Origin: Streptomyces flavochromogenes
GTDB lineage: Bacteria > Actinomycetota > Actinomycetes > Streptomycetales > Streptomycetaceae
Direction of reading: 5' to 3'
DNA length: 64,000 nt
NCBI RefSeq assembly: GCF_000717595.1
Contig: NZ_JNZO01000006.1
Span: forward strand, 401,264-465,263
A program made the position numbers and the translations under genes. Shown piece after piece: positions 8,916 to 18,091 of this stretch. The notes beneath the pieces are model-generated. The model was not told the origin of the DNA and searched no databases. It saw only the letters and a program-made list of their open reading frames with translations. Each line of letters starts with the position of its first letter. Position 1 is the first letter of the stretch.

Positions 8916-10331
8916 TCAGTTCTTCGACAGCGGCTCGTCGCCGGACGTGCTCTCGCCCGACGTGCCCTCGTACGAGCTGGTGCCGGAGTCGAGCAGCGGC
9001 TCCTGCTGCTTGAGGTGGGCCGGGGCGAAGGCCCGCAGCACGTGGTAGCCGGTGATGACGACGATCGTGCCGAGCGCGATGCCGCCCAGCTCGAAGGTGT
9101 CCGTGAAGGTCAGCTTCACCCCGCCGACGCCGATGATGATGCCCGCGGCGGCCGGGACCAGGTTCAGCGGGTTGCGCAGGTCGACCTTGGCGTTGATCCA
9201 GATCTGGGCGCCGAGCAGGCCGATCATGCCGTACAGGATCACGGTGATGCCGCCGAGGACACCACCGGGGATGGCGGCGACGACCGCGCCGAACTTCGGG
9301 CAGAGGCCGAAGAGCAGGGCGAAGCCGGCGGCGGCCCAGTAGGCGGCCGTCGAGTAGACCCGGGTGGCGGCCATGACACCGATGTTCTCGGAGTACGTGG
9401 TGTTCGGCGGGCCGCCCACGGCCGTCGACAGCATCGAGGCGGCGCCGTCGGCGGCGATCGCGGTACCGAGCTGGTCGTCCAGCGGCCTGCCGGTCATCTC
9501 GCCGACCGCCTTGACGTGTCCGGCGTTCTCGGCGATCAGGGCGATGACGACGGGCAGCGCGACCAGGATCGCGGACCACTCGAAGCTCGGGCCGTGGAAC
9601 GAGGGCAGGCCGATCCAGTCGGCCTGGGAGACGCCGGAGAGGTCGAGCCGCCAGTGGTCGGTGACCTGGCCGCTCGCGGACATCGAGTTGATCCTGCCGA
9701 AGACCAGGTCGAAGATCCACGAGATGCCGTAGCCGAAGATCAGGCCGAGGAAGATCGCGATCCGGGACCAGAAGCCGCGCAGACAGACGACGGCGAGGCC
9801 GGTGAACAGCATCGTGAGGAGGGCCGTCCACTGGTCCTGCGGCCAGTACGTCGCCGCGGTGACCGGGGCCAGGTTGAAGCCGATCAGCATGACGACGGCG
9901 CCGGTCACGATCGGCGGCATCGCCGCGTGGATGATCCGCGCGCCGAACCTCCTGACCGCGAGACCGGCGAGGAAGAGCACCGCTCCGACGACGAGCACCG
10001 CGCCGGTCACGGTGGCGCTGGTGCCGCCGGAGGCCCGGATCGCGGCGGCGACACCGACGAACGAGAGCGAGCAGCCCAGGTAGGAGGGAACCGTGCCGCG
10101 GGTCGCGAGCAGGAAGATCGCGGTCGCGACACCGGACATCATGATCGCGAGGTTCGGGTCGAGGCCCATGAGCACGGGGGCGACGAACGACGCCCCGAAC
10201 ATGGCGACCACGTGCTGGGCGCCGAGACCGGCGGTACGGGGCCAGGAGAGCCGTTCGTCCGGGCGGACGACGGCTCCGGGAGCGGGTGTCTTCCCGTCGC
10301 CGTGCAAGGTCCAGCGCACGCCGAGGTTCAT
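8916..10331 (-). CDS. NCS2 family nucleobase:cation symporter
   Basis: 471 aa with about 14 membrane segments. The N-terminal GLGAQHVVAMFGASFVAPVLMGL is the signature opening of uracil/xanthine permeases (UraA type). The loop SIEAAPSA read on the opposite strand corresponds to AENAGHVKAVGEMTGRP and GGPPNTTYSENIG, the conserved half-helix motif that binds the nucleobase. Likely substrate is uracil or a purine base. No purine or pyrimidine gene is adjacent, so specificity is not resolved. The C-terminal tail is serine/threonine-rich. Confidence 0.87.
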   Translation of the reverse strand: MNLGVRWTLHGDGKTPAPGAVVRPDERLSWPRTAGLGAQHVVAMFGASFVAPVLMGLDPNLAIMMSGVATAIFLLATRGTVPSYLGCSLSFVGVAAAIRASGGTSATVTGAVLVVGAVLFLAGLAVRRFGARIIHAAMPPIVTGAVVMLIGFNLAPVTAATYWPQDQWTALLTMLFTGLAVVCLRGFWSRIAIFLGLIFGYGISWIFDLVFGRINSMSASGQVTDHWRLDLSGVSQADWIGLPSFHGPSFEWSAILVALPVVIALIAENAGHVKAVGEMTGRPLDDQLGTAIAADGAASMLSTAVGGPPNTTYSENIGVMAATRVYSTAAYWAAAGFALLFGLCPKFGAVVAAIPGGVLGGITVILYGMIGLLGAQIWINAKVDLRNPLNLVPAAAGIIIGVGGVKLTFTDTFELGGIALGTIVVITGYHVLRAFAPAHLKQQEPLLDSGTSSYEGTSGESTSGDEPLSKN

Positions 10332-10462
10332 GAGGTGGCTCCCGTTCTCCGGTTCAGGCGGTCGTGTCGTGACCGTAAAAGATCAGCCACATGGTATGCG
10401 CCGCCGGAGGTCGGGGACGGTTGCCGGGGCCCGGTCCAGCCGCCCGCCCCGGCCCGGGACCG

Positions 10463-11677
10463 CTACCCGACGGGCCCCGGGGCCTTCTCCGGAGCGGGCT
10501 TCGCCGGTGCGGTCTCCCGCCCGCCGGTCCTGAGGACCCCCGCGCCCACGACGAGCCCCAGGGCGAGCAGGGTGACCAGGCCGAACGAGAAGACCAGAGA
10601 GGTCGCGTCGGCGATGCCGCCGATCGCCGAGGGGGCGATGAGCCCCGAGGTGTACGTGATGGTGGCGACGCCCGCGATGGCCTGGCTCGGGTTCGGGCCG
10701 CTGCGCCCGGCCGCGGCGAAGGCGAGCGGGACGACGACCGCGACCCCGAGCCCGATGAGACCGAATCCGGCCATGGCGACCGCGGCGTGCGGGGCGACGA
10801 CGACCAGGACCCCGCCGAGGGTGGCGACGGCGCCGCCGACCCGTACCGTACGGACCGCCCCGAACCGGTCCACGACCCGGTCGCCGGCCAGGCGCGCGAC
10901 GGTCATCGTCAGTGCGAAGGCGGTCGTGGAGGCGGCCGCGAGCCCGGCGGAGCTCCCCAGCTCGTCCCGGAGGTAGACGGCCGACCAGTCGAGGCTGGCG
11001 CCCTCCGCGAACACCGCGCAGAAGCCGATCGCGCCGATGATCAGCGCGGACTTCGGCGGCAGCGAGAAGCGCGGTGGCGGCTCCTCGTCCGGCGTGCTCC
11101 TCATGTCCAGGACGCCCTGGCAGAAGAGCAGGCCGAGAGCGGTGAGGACCAGGGCCGCGATCAGGTGGTGGAGCCGGGCGTCGCCGCCGAGGTGGGCGGC
11201 GACCGTACCGGCGGCGGAGCCGATGAGGGCGCCCGCGCTCCACATGCCGTGCAGGCTCGACATGATGGACTTGCCGAGCCGGTTCTCGGTCTCCACCCCG
11301 AGCGCGTTCATCGCCACGTCGGACATGCCGGCGGTCGCGCCGTACACGAACAACGCGGCGCACAGGCCCCAGATGTTCGGGGCGAGCGCGGGCAGCGTCA
11401 GGGCGAGCGTCCAGAGGGTCAGCAGGCCGCGCAGCGCCGTGCGGGCGCCGAACCGGTGGGACACGGCTCCGGCCAGCGGCATCGCGACGGAGGCGCCGAG
11501 GGCCGGAAAGGCGAGCGCGAGCCCCAGCTGCCCCGCGCTCACGCCCGCGTGCTCCTGGATCCAGGGGATGCGCGTGGCGAAACTGCCGGTGACGGAGCCG
11601 TGGACGCAGAAGACGGCGGCGACGGCGAAGCGCGCCCGCCGCAGGCGTTCGGTGCTGGTGACGGTCTCCGCCGCCAT
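10463..11677 (-). CDS. MFS transporter
   Basis: 404 aa. The start at 11677 (MAAETVTSTERLRRARF) has a GGGAGGG ribosome-binding site; a longer frame to 11887 would overlap the divergent ROK gene and is rejected. Twelve membrane segments are visible, with HRFGARTALRG as the conserved loop 2-3 motif. It is divergent from a ROK regulator across a 124-bp spacer containing a perfect TATCAGG-N7-CCTGATA inverted repeat, which suggests control by that regulator. A sugar or small-metabolite exporter is likely. Confidence 0.85.
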   Translation of the reverse strand: MAAETVTSTERLRRARFAVAAVFCVHGSVTGSFATRIPWIQEHAGVSAGQLGLALAFPALGASVAMPLAGAVSHRFGARTALRGLLTLWTLALTLPALAPNIWGLCAALFVYGATAGMSDVAMNALGVETENRLGKSIMSSLHGMWSAGALIGSAAGTVAAHLGGDARLHHLIAALVLTALGLLFCQGVLDMRSTPDEEPPPRFSLPPKSALIIGAIGFCAVFAEGASLDWSAVYLRDELGSSAGLAAASTTAFALTMTVARLAGDRVVDRFGAVRTVRVGGAVATLGGVLVVVAPHAAVAMAGFGLIGLGVAVVVPLAFAAAGRSGPNPSQAIAGVATITYTSGLIAPSAIGGIADATSLVFSFGLVTLLALGLVVGAGVLRTGGRETAPAKPAPEKAPGPVG

Positions 11678-11728
11678 GGGCCCTCCCTGGGTGGTGATGT
11701 GGCGTTGTCGGGTGGTGCGGCCGTAAAC

Positions 11729-11749
11729 TATCAGGAACCCTGCCTGATA
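11729..11749. promoter_or_regulatory. ROK-type operator between MFS and ROK genes
   Basis: Perfect inverted repeat TATCAGG-N7-CCTGATA in an AT-richer pocket of the divergent promoter region, 53 bp before the ROK start and 52 bp before the MFS start. Its position makes it the natural site for autoregulation and for control of the transporter by the ROK protein. Confidence 0.65.
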
Positions 11750-11801
11750 AATAGACCGCCGTGCGGCATCCGCACCCGAGCGCGTCTGAGAGGATCGCCG
11801 C

Positions 11802-12977
11802 ATGGCCGCATCCCCGAGCACCGCACGAGCCATCAACGACCGGTTCGCCCTGCGACTGCTCCAGGACGAAGGCCCGTTGACGGCCACTCAGCTCAAGACC
11901 CTCACCGGACTCTCCCGGCCCACCGTCGCCGACCTCGTCGAGCGGCTCCAGGGCTCCGGGCTCGTCCATGTCGTCGGGGAGTCCGGAGCCGAACGCCGGG
12001 GACCCAACGCCAAGCTGTACGGGCTCGTCGCCGACCGCGCGCACCTCGCCGCCCTCGACGTACGGACCCGCTCGGTCTCCGTCACCGTCGCCGACCTGCT
12101 CGGCACCACCCTCGCCGAGGCCTCCGTGCCCGTCGGCGACGACAGCGACACCGGCCCCGCCGTCGAGAACGCGGTCGCGCTCCTGGAACGGACCGTGAAG
12201 GAGGCGGGCGCCGACCGGCTGCACAGCGTGGCCGTCGGCGCCCCCGGCCTCATCGACCCGGCCTCCGGCGAACTCCGCGACTCCTCGGGACTGCCCGCCT
12301 GGCACCGGCGGCTCGTCGGCGTCCTCCAGGAACGGCTGCCCGCCCACGTCCTCGTCGAGAACGAGACCAACCTCGCCGCCGTCGCCGAACTGCGCGGGGG
12401 AGCGGCCCGCGACCGCGAGGACTTCGTCCTGCTCTGGCTCGGCCAGGGCGTCGGCGCGGCCGTCGTCCTCGGCGGGCGACTGCGCCGCGGGGCCTCGGGC
12501 GGCGCGGGCGAGATCGGTTTCCTGCCCGTGCCCGGTACCTCGGGGCTCCCCTCGGCCACCGGCTGCGACGGCGGCTTCCACGAGCTGGCCTGCGCGGCGG
12601 CCGTCGAGTCCCTCGCCGCCACCCACGGCCTCACGGCGGCGGAGGCGCTGGCAGGGGTGGGCCCGGCCACGGGAGCGGCGCTCGGCTCGGGACACGCCGC
12701 CTTCCTCGACGCCCTGGCCCGCCGCCTCGCGATCGGTGCGGCCGCCGTCGTGTCGGTCCTCGACCCCGGCTGCGTGGTCCTCGCCGGGGAGACCGGACAC
12801 CAGGGCGGCGCCCCGCTCGCCGCGCGCGTGGAGGCCGAACTCGCCGCCCTCTCCCCACTCCGTACGGAGGTCCGCGCGACGGCCCTGGGGGGCGCGGCGG
12901 TGCTGCGCGGCGCCCTGCTCCTGGCCCGGGACACGGCGCAGGACGCGCTCTTCGGGGCGCGGGCGGCGGGACTCTAG
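11802..12977 (+). CDS. ROK family transcriptional regulator
   Basis: 391 aa. The N-terminal winged helix (residues about 10-70, LTATQLKTLTGLSRPTVADLVERL) is fused to an actin-like ROK sugar-kinase domain. The domain keeps the glycine-rich GQGVGAAVVLGGRLRRGASGGAGEIG loop and ENETNLAA. The zinc-finger cysteines of the family are reduced to a single TGCDGG, so metal binding may be lost. Such proteins sense a sugar or sugar phosphate. It is divergent from the MFS gene, and an operator-like palindrome lies in between. Confidence 0.87.
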   Translation: MAASPSTARAINDRFALRLLQDEGPLTATQLKTLTGLSRPTVADLVERLQGSGLVHVVGESGAERRGPNAKLYGLVADRAHLAALDVRTRSVSVTVADLLGTTLAEASVPVGDDSDTGPAVENAVALLERTVKEAGADRLHSVAVGAPGLIDPASGELRDSSGLPAWHRRLVGVLQERLPAHVLVENETNLAAVAELRGGAARDREDFVLLWLGQGVGAAVVLGGRLRRGASGGAGEIGFLPVPGTSGLPSATGCDGGFHELACAAAVESLAATHGLTAAEALAGVGPATGAALGSGHAAFLDALARRLAIGAAAVVSVLDPGCVVLAGETGHQGGAPLAARVEAELAALSPLRTEVRATALGGAAVLRGALLLARDTAQDALFGARAAGL

Positions 12978-13144
12978 AACGGCGGCACTCCGGAACGGTG
13001 GACTCCGGAACGGCCCGGACCGTGAACGGCGGGACTCCGGAACGGCCCGGACCGTGGAACGGCGGGACTCCGGAACGGCCCGGACCTCGGAACGGTGTGA
13101 CTCCGGAACGGTGTGACCCAGGAACGGCGGTACTCCGGAGCGGG
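12971..13144. repeat. Degenerate tandem repeats between convergent genes
   Basis: A module beginning ACTCCGGAACGG recurs seven times or so with no spacers. Two or three copies are extended to a 32-33-bp unit containing GGCCCGGACC. The array starts inside the last codons of the ROK gene and runs towards the 3' end of the SDR gene. Unit lengths vary (about 16 and 33 bp), as expected from replication slippage. Confidence 0.75.
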
Positions 13145-13164
13145 GCTTCGTGCGGAACAGGGCT

Positions 13165-13929
13165 TCAGGCTCCCCTCGCCGTGCCGCCCGCCCTGCCGAA
13201 CCGCCGCGTCAGGAATTCGTCGAACGTCATCCGCCCCACCGCGCGGTCCGGTGCCAGGTGCTCGCCGCGCCGCAGCCCCCGGTAGACCCTGCCCGGCAGC
13301 GGCACCTCGACGAGACGGCGCCGCCGGCCGCTCGCCCGCAGATAGGAGCGGGCCAGCTCGACGAAGGTCCGGATCTCGGGGCCGCCCAGGTCCTCCACCC
13401 GGCCCGACGGCGGGCCCGCGGCCAGCTCGGCGAGGCGCGTGGCCGCCTCCGTCACCTCCAGGGGCTGGTCCCGTACCTCCTTGGGCAGCAGCATCACGGG
13501 CGGCTTGGCCAGGCCCTGCAGCAGCTGGAGGACCAGGTCGTGGAACTGCGTGGTGCGCAGCAGCGTCCAGCCGATGCCCGAGCCCTGGATCATGCGCTCG
13601 ACCGCGTACTTGGTGCGGTAGTAGCCGAGCGGCACCCGGTCGACCCCGATGATCGAGATGTAGAGCAGATGGGGCACTCCGGCCCGCCGGGCCGCCTCGA
13701 TCAGGACGCGGGCGGCGTCCTTGTCGCCGCGCAGGATGTTGCTGCAGTGAACGACCGCGTCGACCCCGTCGACGGCGCGGTCGAGCAGCGGCCCGCCCTG
13801 CCGGAGGTCGACCGCGTAGGGCGGTGAGTGCCTGCTGAGGACCCGTACGTCGTGGCCGTCCGCGCGCAGCCGCTCACAGACGGGCCGGCCGAGGGTTCCC
13901 GTGCCACCGGTCACCAGGATCGTGCTCAT
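13165..13929 (-). CDS. NAD(P)-binding SDR-like (NmrA/atypical SDR) protein
   Basis: 254 aa. The N-terminal Rossmann motif is TGGTGTLGRPV, followed by VLSRH and a DAVVHCSN beta-strand; YYRTKYAVERMIQGSG holds the YxxxK-like helix. The pattern fits atypical short-chain dehydrogenases of the NmrA/NAD(P)H-binding group that act on small substrates or sense redox state. Length is normal. The gene is downstream of no obvious partner and is transcribed away from the chitinase gene's end. Confidence 0.8.
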   Translation of the reverse strand: MSTILVTGGTGTLGRPVCERLRADGHDVRVLSRHSPPYAVDLRQGGPLLDRAVDGVDAVVHCSNILRGDKDAARVLIEAARRAGVPHLLYISIIGVDRVPLGYYRTKYAVERMIQGSGIGWTLLRTTQFHDLVLQLLQGLAKPPVMLLPKEVRDQPLEVTEAATRLAELAAGPPSGRVEDLGGPEIRTFVELARSYLRASGRRRRLVEVPLPGRVYRGLRRGEHLAPDRAVGRMTFDEFLTRRFGRAGGTARGA

Positions 13930-13972
13930 GTCTCAAGACTGACCGCCCTCGGTCTCCTCCGCACATGCGGAG

Positions 13973-14047
13973 GCGCCGCGCCCCGGACAGGGGGGCGCGG
14001 CGCTGGGGGCCCGGCGGCGGCAAGGGCCGTGATGTTCCGCCGCCGGG
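13973..14047. terminator. Two hairpins downstream of the chitinase gene
   Basis: Perfect stems lie at 14010-14020/14037-14047 (11 bp) and 13973-13984/13992-14003 (12 bp). They lie just beyond the chitinase stop on the minus strand and separate it from the SDR gene. Confidence 0.6.
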
Positions 14048-14064
14048 GGTTCAGAGGGGGTGCG

Positions 14065-16446
14065 TCAGCAGGGACCCAGGTCCTTCCAGACACCCCACTC
14101 GCCGGTCGTGCCCGGCGTCTCGTTCTGGGTCCACCACTGGGCCTTGTACCTGCGGCCGTTGTGGGAGACCTCGTTGCCCGCGTTGTAGACCGTGCCGGCC
14201 ACGTAGGCCGGGACCGTGCCGCAGCCGGTGGGCGGCGTCGTCGGCGGCGTGGTCGGGGGAGTCGTGGGCGGGGTCGTCGGCGGCGTGGTGGGCGGCGTGG
14301 TGGGCGGCGTGGTCGGCGGGGTCGTCGTGCCCGGCTCCACCACCGTCGTGCCGCGCGCCAGGTCACCGGCGAGGGCGTACGTCGTGCCGTTGATGTTCAC
14401 CGTCCAGTTGGAGGGGGTGGACACCGGCAGGTAGTAGTTGAACGCCAGGTCGACCGTGGCGCCCGGGGCCAGCGACTGCCAGGCCGGGAGCTTCAGGGAG
14501 ACGCGGTGGAAGTCGCCCTTCAGACCGCCCACGTTGCTTCCCGTGTGGTCGCTGCTGATCACCTTCGTGCCGAAGCCCGACTGGTCGGAGGCGTTGGCCG
14601 GGGCCGAGGTCCCGTAGTCGAACTGGAACTCCGTGCCGCCCGGGAGGGTCGCCGCGGTGTTGTTGGTGATCTTGATCTTCGGGGTGATCGGGTAGTTCGA
14701 GTCACCCAGCTTGAACTCGGTGAACTGAGCGTCGATCTTCACGGCCTGCGTCGGCAGGGCCGCGTTGGACTTCTTCGCGCCGTACGGGGCGGCCGCCTTG
14801 AACTTGTCGTACATCAGGGAGGTGAGCGTCGAGCCCATCTCGTACTGGCCCTTGGCGGCGTTCCAGGCGTAGTCGCCGGCCATCTCCCAGACCATCGTGC
14901 CGCCGATGCCCTTGTCGACCACGTAGTCGGCCTTGGCGGCCACCGACTGCTCGTCCTCGGTGGAGAGGAAGACCTTCTTCTGCGCGTTCCACAGCCACGG
15001 CGCGACCAGGGTCGAGTCGTACTTGCGGGCGTAGGTGCCGGTCAGGGTGGTGTTCGCAGGGAAGCCGTACTGCGTGACGTAGTCGCCGACGATCCCCTTC
15101 TCGAGGTTCTTGGCGTGCCACATCGGGTTGGAGCCGGCGGGCGACTCGACACCGTTGGTGTCCTTGTCGTGCCACAGGTTGTCGATGCCGGTGGCGCCGT
15201 CACCGCACTTGGTCAGACCGGCTCCGGCCGGGCAGGTGGTCGCGGAGGCCTTGCCCCACAGGCCGTCGGTGCCGCCCTGCACGTTCTTGTGGCCGCGGGT
15301 GTAGTAGGGCAGACCGATGTTGATCCGGCCGGCCGGCATCGAGCCGCGGAAGTAGTGGTACGCCCAGTCGGTGTTGAGGTACCCGATGTTGCCGTACTGG
15401 GCCGAGCCGTAGACGTTGGCGGCGGCGAGCTCGCCGTCCTTGCCGTCGTCGAAGAGGGAGGCGTTGGGCCCGACGTACTCGTTCCAGGCGCCGTGCAGGT
15501 CGTAGGACATGATGTTGACGTAGTCCAGATACTTCTGCATCTGGAAGGTCTCCATGCCCCGCAGCAGGTAGCCGGAGGAGGGGGCGGCGACGGTCAGCAG
15601 GTAGTGCTTGCCGTCGGCGGCGCCGGCCGCGTCGAGCTTCTCGCGCAGGGTCTTCATGAGGGCCGCGTAGCCCTGCACGAGTCCGGCGCGGCGCGCGTTG
15701 GCGAGCTGCCAGTCGAGCGGGTTTCCGGCGTCCTTCATGGTCGTCGGGTACTCGTAGTCGATGTCGACGCCGTTGAACCCGTACTTCCGGATGAACTCGA
15801 CGGACGACGCGGCGAAGGTGTCGATCCCGGCCTGGTTGACCGAACCGTCGGCGTTGGTGGCCATCGAGTAGAAGCCGCCGGAGTCGACCCGGTCGCCGTT
15901 GTCGGCGAAGTAGCCGCCGGTCTCGGCCCAGCCGCCGACCGAGATCAGCGTCTTCACGTTCGGGTGCTGCTTCTTGAACTTGTTGAGCAGGTTGAAGTGG
16001 CCCTTGTAGGCGTACGCGGGGTCCATCTCGGCGCCGGCGACACCGGGCCAGGTCATCCCGGTCGCCGCGTTGGTCGGACCGTCCGTGCCGACGGAGAGCT
16101 TGTTGTCCCCGCCGATGTGGCCGAAGGCGTAGTTGATGTGGGTGATCTTCTCCCACGGGATGTCCTTGGCCAGGTAGGCGGGCTGGCCGTTCTTGCCGTC
16201 GCGCCAGCCGGTGAAGTAGCCGATGACCCGGCGCTGGTGGTCCGCACCCATCTTCTCGCGGCCCGCGGTGTCGTAGACCGAGCAGTACGGGACGTCGACG
16301 CCCGGGGTCTTGTAGAGCCCGTCGGGGCGACAGGACTCGTTGTCGGCGGCGTACGAGACGCCGCCGGAGAGCGAACTGAGCAGAAGTCCGGCGACGGCCG
16401 CGCCGGAGGAGAGCAGCGAGGCTCTTTTCGCGGTGGGGGACAGCAC
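14065..16446 (-). CDS. Secreted GH18 chitinase with C-terminal chitin-binding module
   Basis: 793 aa. A Sec signal peptide ends near residue 33 (SYA|AD). The GH18 barrel follows (RVIGYFTGW at about 74, ISVGGW at about 169), with the catalytic segment GVDIDYEYP: Asp228, Asp230 and acid Glu232; the first Asp of DxxDxDxE is Asn225. A chitinase C-terminal beta domain, a PPTT-repeat linker and a CBM5/12 chitin-binding module ([21 protein letters not shown]) complete it. It degrades chitin outside the cell. The promoter carries dre-like sites, so DasR control and N-acetylglucosamine response are expected. Confidence 0.93.
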   Translation of the reverse strand: MLSPTAKRASLLSSGAAVAGLLLSSLSGGVSYAADNESCRPDGLYKTPGVDVPYCSVYDTAGREKMGADHQRRVIGYFTGWRDGKNGQPAYLAKDIPWEKITHINYAFGHIGGDNKLSVGTDGPTNAATGMTWPGVAGAEMDPAYAYKGHFNLLNKFKKQHPNVKTLISVGGWAETGGYFADNGDRVDSGGFYSMATNADGSVNQAGIDTFAASSVEFIRKYGFNGVDIDYEYPTTMKDAGNPLDWQLANARRAGLVQGYAALMKTLREKLDAAGAADGKHYLLTVAAPSSGYLLRGMETFQMQKYLDYVNIMSYDLHGAWNEYVGPNASLFDDGKDGELAAANVYGSAQYGNIGYLNTDWAYHYFRGSMPAGRINIGLPYYTRGHKNVQGGTDGLWGKASATTCPAGAGLTKCGDGATGIDNLWHDKDTNGVESPAGSNPMWHAKNLEKGIVGDYVTQYGFPANTTLTGTYARKYDSTLVAPWLWNAQKKVFLSTEDEQSVAAKADYVVDKGIGGTMVWEMAGDYAWNAAKGQYEMGSTLTSLMYDKFKAAAPYGAKKSNAALPTQAVKIDAQFTEFKLGDSNYPITPKIKITNNTAATLPGGTEFQFDYGTSAPANASDQSGFGTKVISSDHTGSNVGGLKGDFHRVSLKLPAWQSLAPGATVDLAFNYYLPVSTPSNWTVNINGTTYALAGDLARGTTVVEPGTTTPPTTPPTTPPTTPPTTPPTTPPTTPPTTPPTGCGTVPAYVAGTVYNAGNEVSHNGRRYKAQWWTQNETPGTTGEWGVWKDLGPC
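14229..14329 (-). repeat. PPTT-encoding repeat (chitinase linker)
   Basis: About eight copies of a 12-bp unit (ggcggcgtggtc and variants on the plus strand) encode a Pro-Thr linker between the catalytic part and the chitin-binding module. Such linkers vary in length by slippage. Confidence 0.85.
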
Positions 16447-16553
16447 GATCGGGTCCTCCTGGGGAGGTCATGGAACACAACGAACAAAGGGGTGGGTCGT
16501 GTTGGGCCCGTGGAGTGCGCACGCCGCCGGACCGTTCCTAGGAGGTGACACGG

Positions 16554-16582
16554 AGATTAAGAGGACTAGACCAGTGCGTCAA
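16554..16582 (-). promoter_or_regulatory. Chitinase promoter
   Basis: On the minus strand a -35 TTGACG (16577-16582) and -10 TAATCT (16554-16559) are separated by 17 bp. The -35 box lies between two imperfect repeats of the TGGTCTAGACC type, the classical layout of Streptomyces chitinase promoters. Transcription would start about 100 bp before the ATG. Confidence 0.75.
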
Positions 16583-16596
16583 TAGGTCTGGACCAT
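16562..16596. promoter_or_regulatory. Two dre-like (DasR-type) sites flanking the chitinase -35
   Basis: On the chitinase strand the sites are ATGGTCCAGACCTA (16583-16596) and ACTGGTCTAGTCCT (16562-16575). Both resemble the DasR consensus ACTGGTCTAGACCACT. A weaker related half (TGGTCTGG) lies near 16625. DasR repression relieved by glucosamine-6-phosphate is established for this kind of promoter in Streptomyces. Confidence 0.65.
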
Positions 16597-16690
16597 CGAA
16601 GAGTTCTGCGGGATCCTGTGAGCCAGACCACAGGAACTCGGCCGCATCGCCCCTCGCGGGACGTGGCACACTGGCCCTGTATCAGCAGCA

Positions 16691-16816
16691 GCGCACTCCG
16701 GGGTCGGTGTAATTCCGAACCGGCGGTATAGTCCGCGACCCGTCCGCAGCCAGCGGCCGGTTGACCAGGTGAAATTCCTGGACCGACGGTGAAAGTCCGG
16801 ATGGGAGGCAGTGCGC
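16691..16816 (+). promoter_or_regulatory. FMN riboswitch (RFN element)
   Basis: All RFN landmarks are present: P1 GCGCACT (16691) pairing with AGTGCGC (16810), TCGGTGTAATTCCGAACCGG, GGCGGTATAGTCCGCGACCC, the AGGTGAAATTCCT arm and GACGGTGAAAGTCCGGATGGGAGGCAG. It precedes ribD by 175 nt. FMN binding should turn down the riboflavin operon. The long distance to the start codon leaves room for a terminator or RBS-sequestering platform, which I could not define with certainty. Confidence 0.95.
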
Positions 16817-16991
16817 GGCGGGCGAACCCTGTCAGGGGTGTGCCGGCCGTACGTCCGCTGGTCGCCGTATCGACATCGATCGGCGTACCCGGAGGGCCGC
16901 GGCCTCGGCGCACCCTGCACGAGGCGTCGTCCCGCTCTCTGTCGTCATCGACAGGCCCCGGAGTCCGTGCCCGAAGAGGCAGGAGGACCCG

Positions 16992-18089
16992 GTGGCCCAG
17001 CAGGCCGACATCACCGCCATGCGACGCGCCGTCGAGCTCGCCGCACGCGGTCTCGGCGCCACCAGCCCCAACCCGGTCGTCGGATGCGTCATCGCCGACG
17101 CCTCCGGACACGTGGTCGGTGAGGGCTTCCACCAGCGCGCCGGCGGCCCCCACGCCGAGGTCCACGCCCTGCGCGAGGCAGGCGTCCTCGCCCGCGGCGG
17201 AACCGCCTACGTCACCCTCGAACCCTGCAACCACACCGGCCGCACCGGCCCCTGCGCCCAGGCCCTGATCGAGGCCGGCGTCAGCCGGGTCGTCTACGCC
17301 GTCGGTGACCCGAACCCGCAGGCCACCGGCGGTGCCGACACCCTGCGCGCCGCCGGGGCCCAGGTCGAGCAGGGCCTCCTGGAGGCCGAGGCCGAGGCCG
17401 GCAACATCGCCTGGCTCACCTCCGTACGGCACGGCCGTCCCTTCGTCCGCTGGAAGTACGCCGCCACCCTCGACGGCCGGATCGCCGCCGCCGACGGCAC
17501 CTCCCGCTGGATCACCTCCGCCGACTCCCGCGCCGACGTCCACCGGCTGCGCGCCGAGGCCGACGCCGTCGTGGTCGGCTCCGGCACCGCCCGCGCGGAC
17601 GACCCCCATCTGGCCGTACGCGGCATCGAGGGGGCCGTCCAGCCGCTCCGGGTCGTCGTCGACACCGAGGCGACCGCCGTGCAGCCCGGTGCCCGCGTCC
17701 TGGACGACGCGGCCCCCACCCTGATCGCGATCGCGGACGACGCCGGGACCTCCCTCGACGGCGCCGACGTCGTACGCCTCCCCAGGGCCGAGCGCGGCCT
17801 GTCCGTACCCGCCCTCCTGGACGCCCTCCACGCGCGCGGCGTCCGCTCCGTCCTCCTCGAAGGCGGCCCCACCCTCGCGGGGGCCTTCGTCGCCGCCGGC
17901 GCCGTCGACCAGGTCGTCGGCTATCTCGCCCCCGTCCTCCTCGGCGCCGGCCCGAACGCGCTCGCCGAGGCGGGAATCGGCACCATCACCGAAGCGTTGC
18001 GGCTCGACGTCACCGAGACCGTGCGCGTCGGACCCGACCTCCGCATCACCGCCACCCCGCACCTCACCGCCACCCTCAAGGGAGCCTGA
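16992..18089 (+). CDS. ribD: Bifunctional riboflavin deaminase/reductase RibD
   Basis: 365 aa from GTG 16992, with GGAGGA at 16982-16987. The N-terminal deaminase half has the zinc site HAEVHAL (His54, Glu56) and PCNHTGRTGPC (Cys79, Cys88). The C-terminal half is the DHFR-like reductase (KYAATLDGRIAA..., GGPTLAGAF). It converts diaminohydroxyphosphoribosylaminopyrimidine to 5-amino-6-ribitylamino-uracil phosphate. It is the first gene of the RFN-controlled operon; ribE starts 2 bp after its stop. Confidence 0.95.
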   Translation: MAQQADITAMRRAVELAARGLGATSPNPVVGCVIADASGHVVGEGFHQRAGGPHAEVHALREAGVLARGGTAYVTLEPCNHTGRTGPCAQALIEAGVSRVVYAVGDPNPQATGGADTLRAAGAQVEQGLLEAEAEAGNIAWLTSVRHGRPFVRWKYAATLDGRIAAADGTSRWITSADSRADVHRLRAEADAVVVGSGTARADDPHLAVRGIEGAVQPLRVVVDTEATAVQPGARVLDDAAPTLIAIADDAGTSLDGADVVRLPRAERGLSVPALLDALHARGVRSVLLEGGPTLAGAFVAAGAVDQVVGYLAPVLLGAGPNALAEAGIGTITEALRLDVTETVRVGPDLRITATPHLTATLKGA

Positions 18090-18091
18090 CC

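Noticed and set aside
11677..11887. N-terminal extension of the MFS gene to 11887
   Set aside because: It would overlap the start of the divergent ROK gene and the operator; the ATG at 11677 has a good ribosome-binding site.
12971..13144. Possible CRISPR-like array
   Set aside because: Units are contiguous with no spacers and vary in length; no cas genes are present.
16566..18062. Long minus-strand ORF antisense to ribD
   Set aside because: Glycine/valine-rich shadow of ribD; the plus strand has riboswitch, start site and catalytic motifs.
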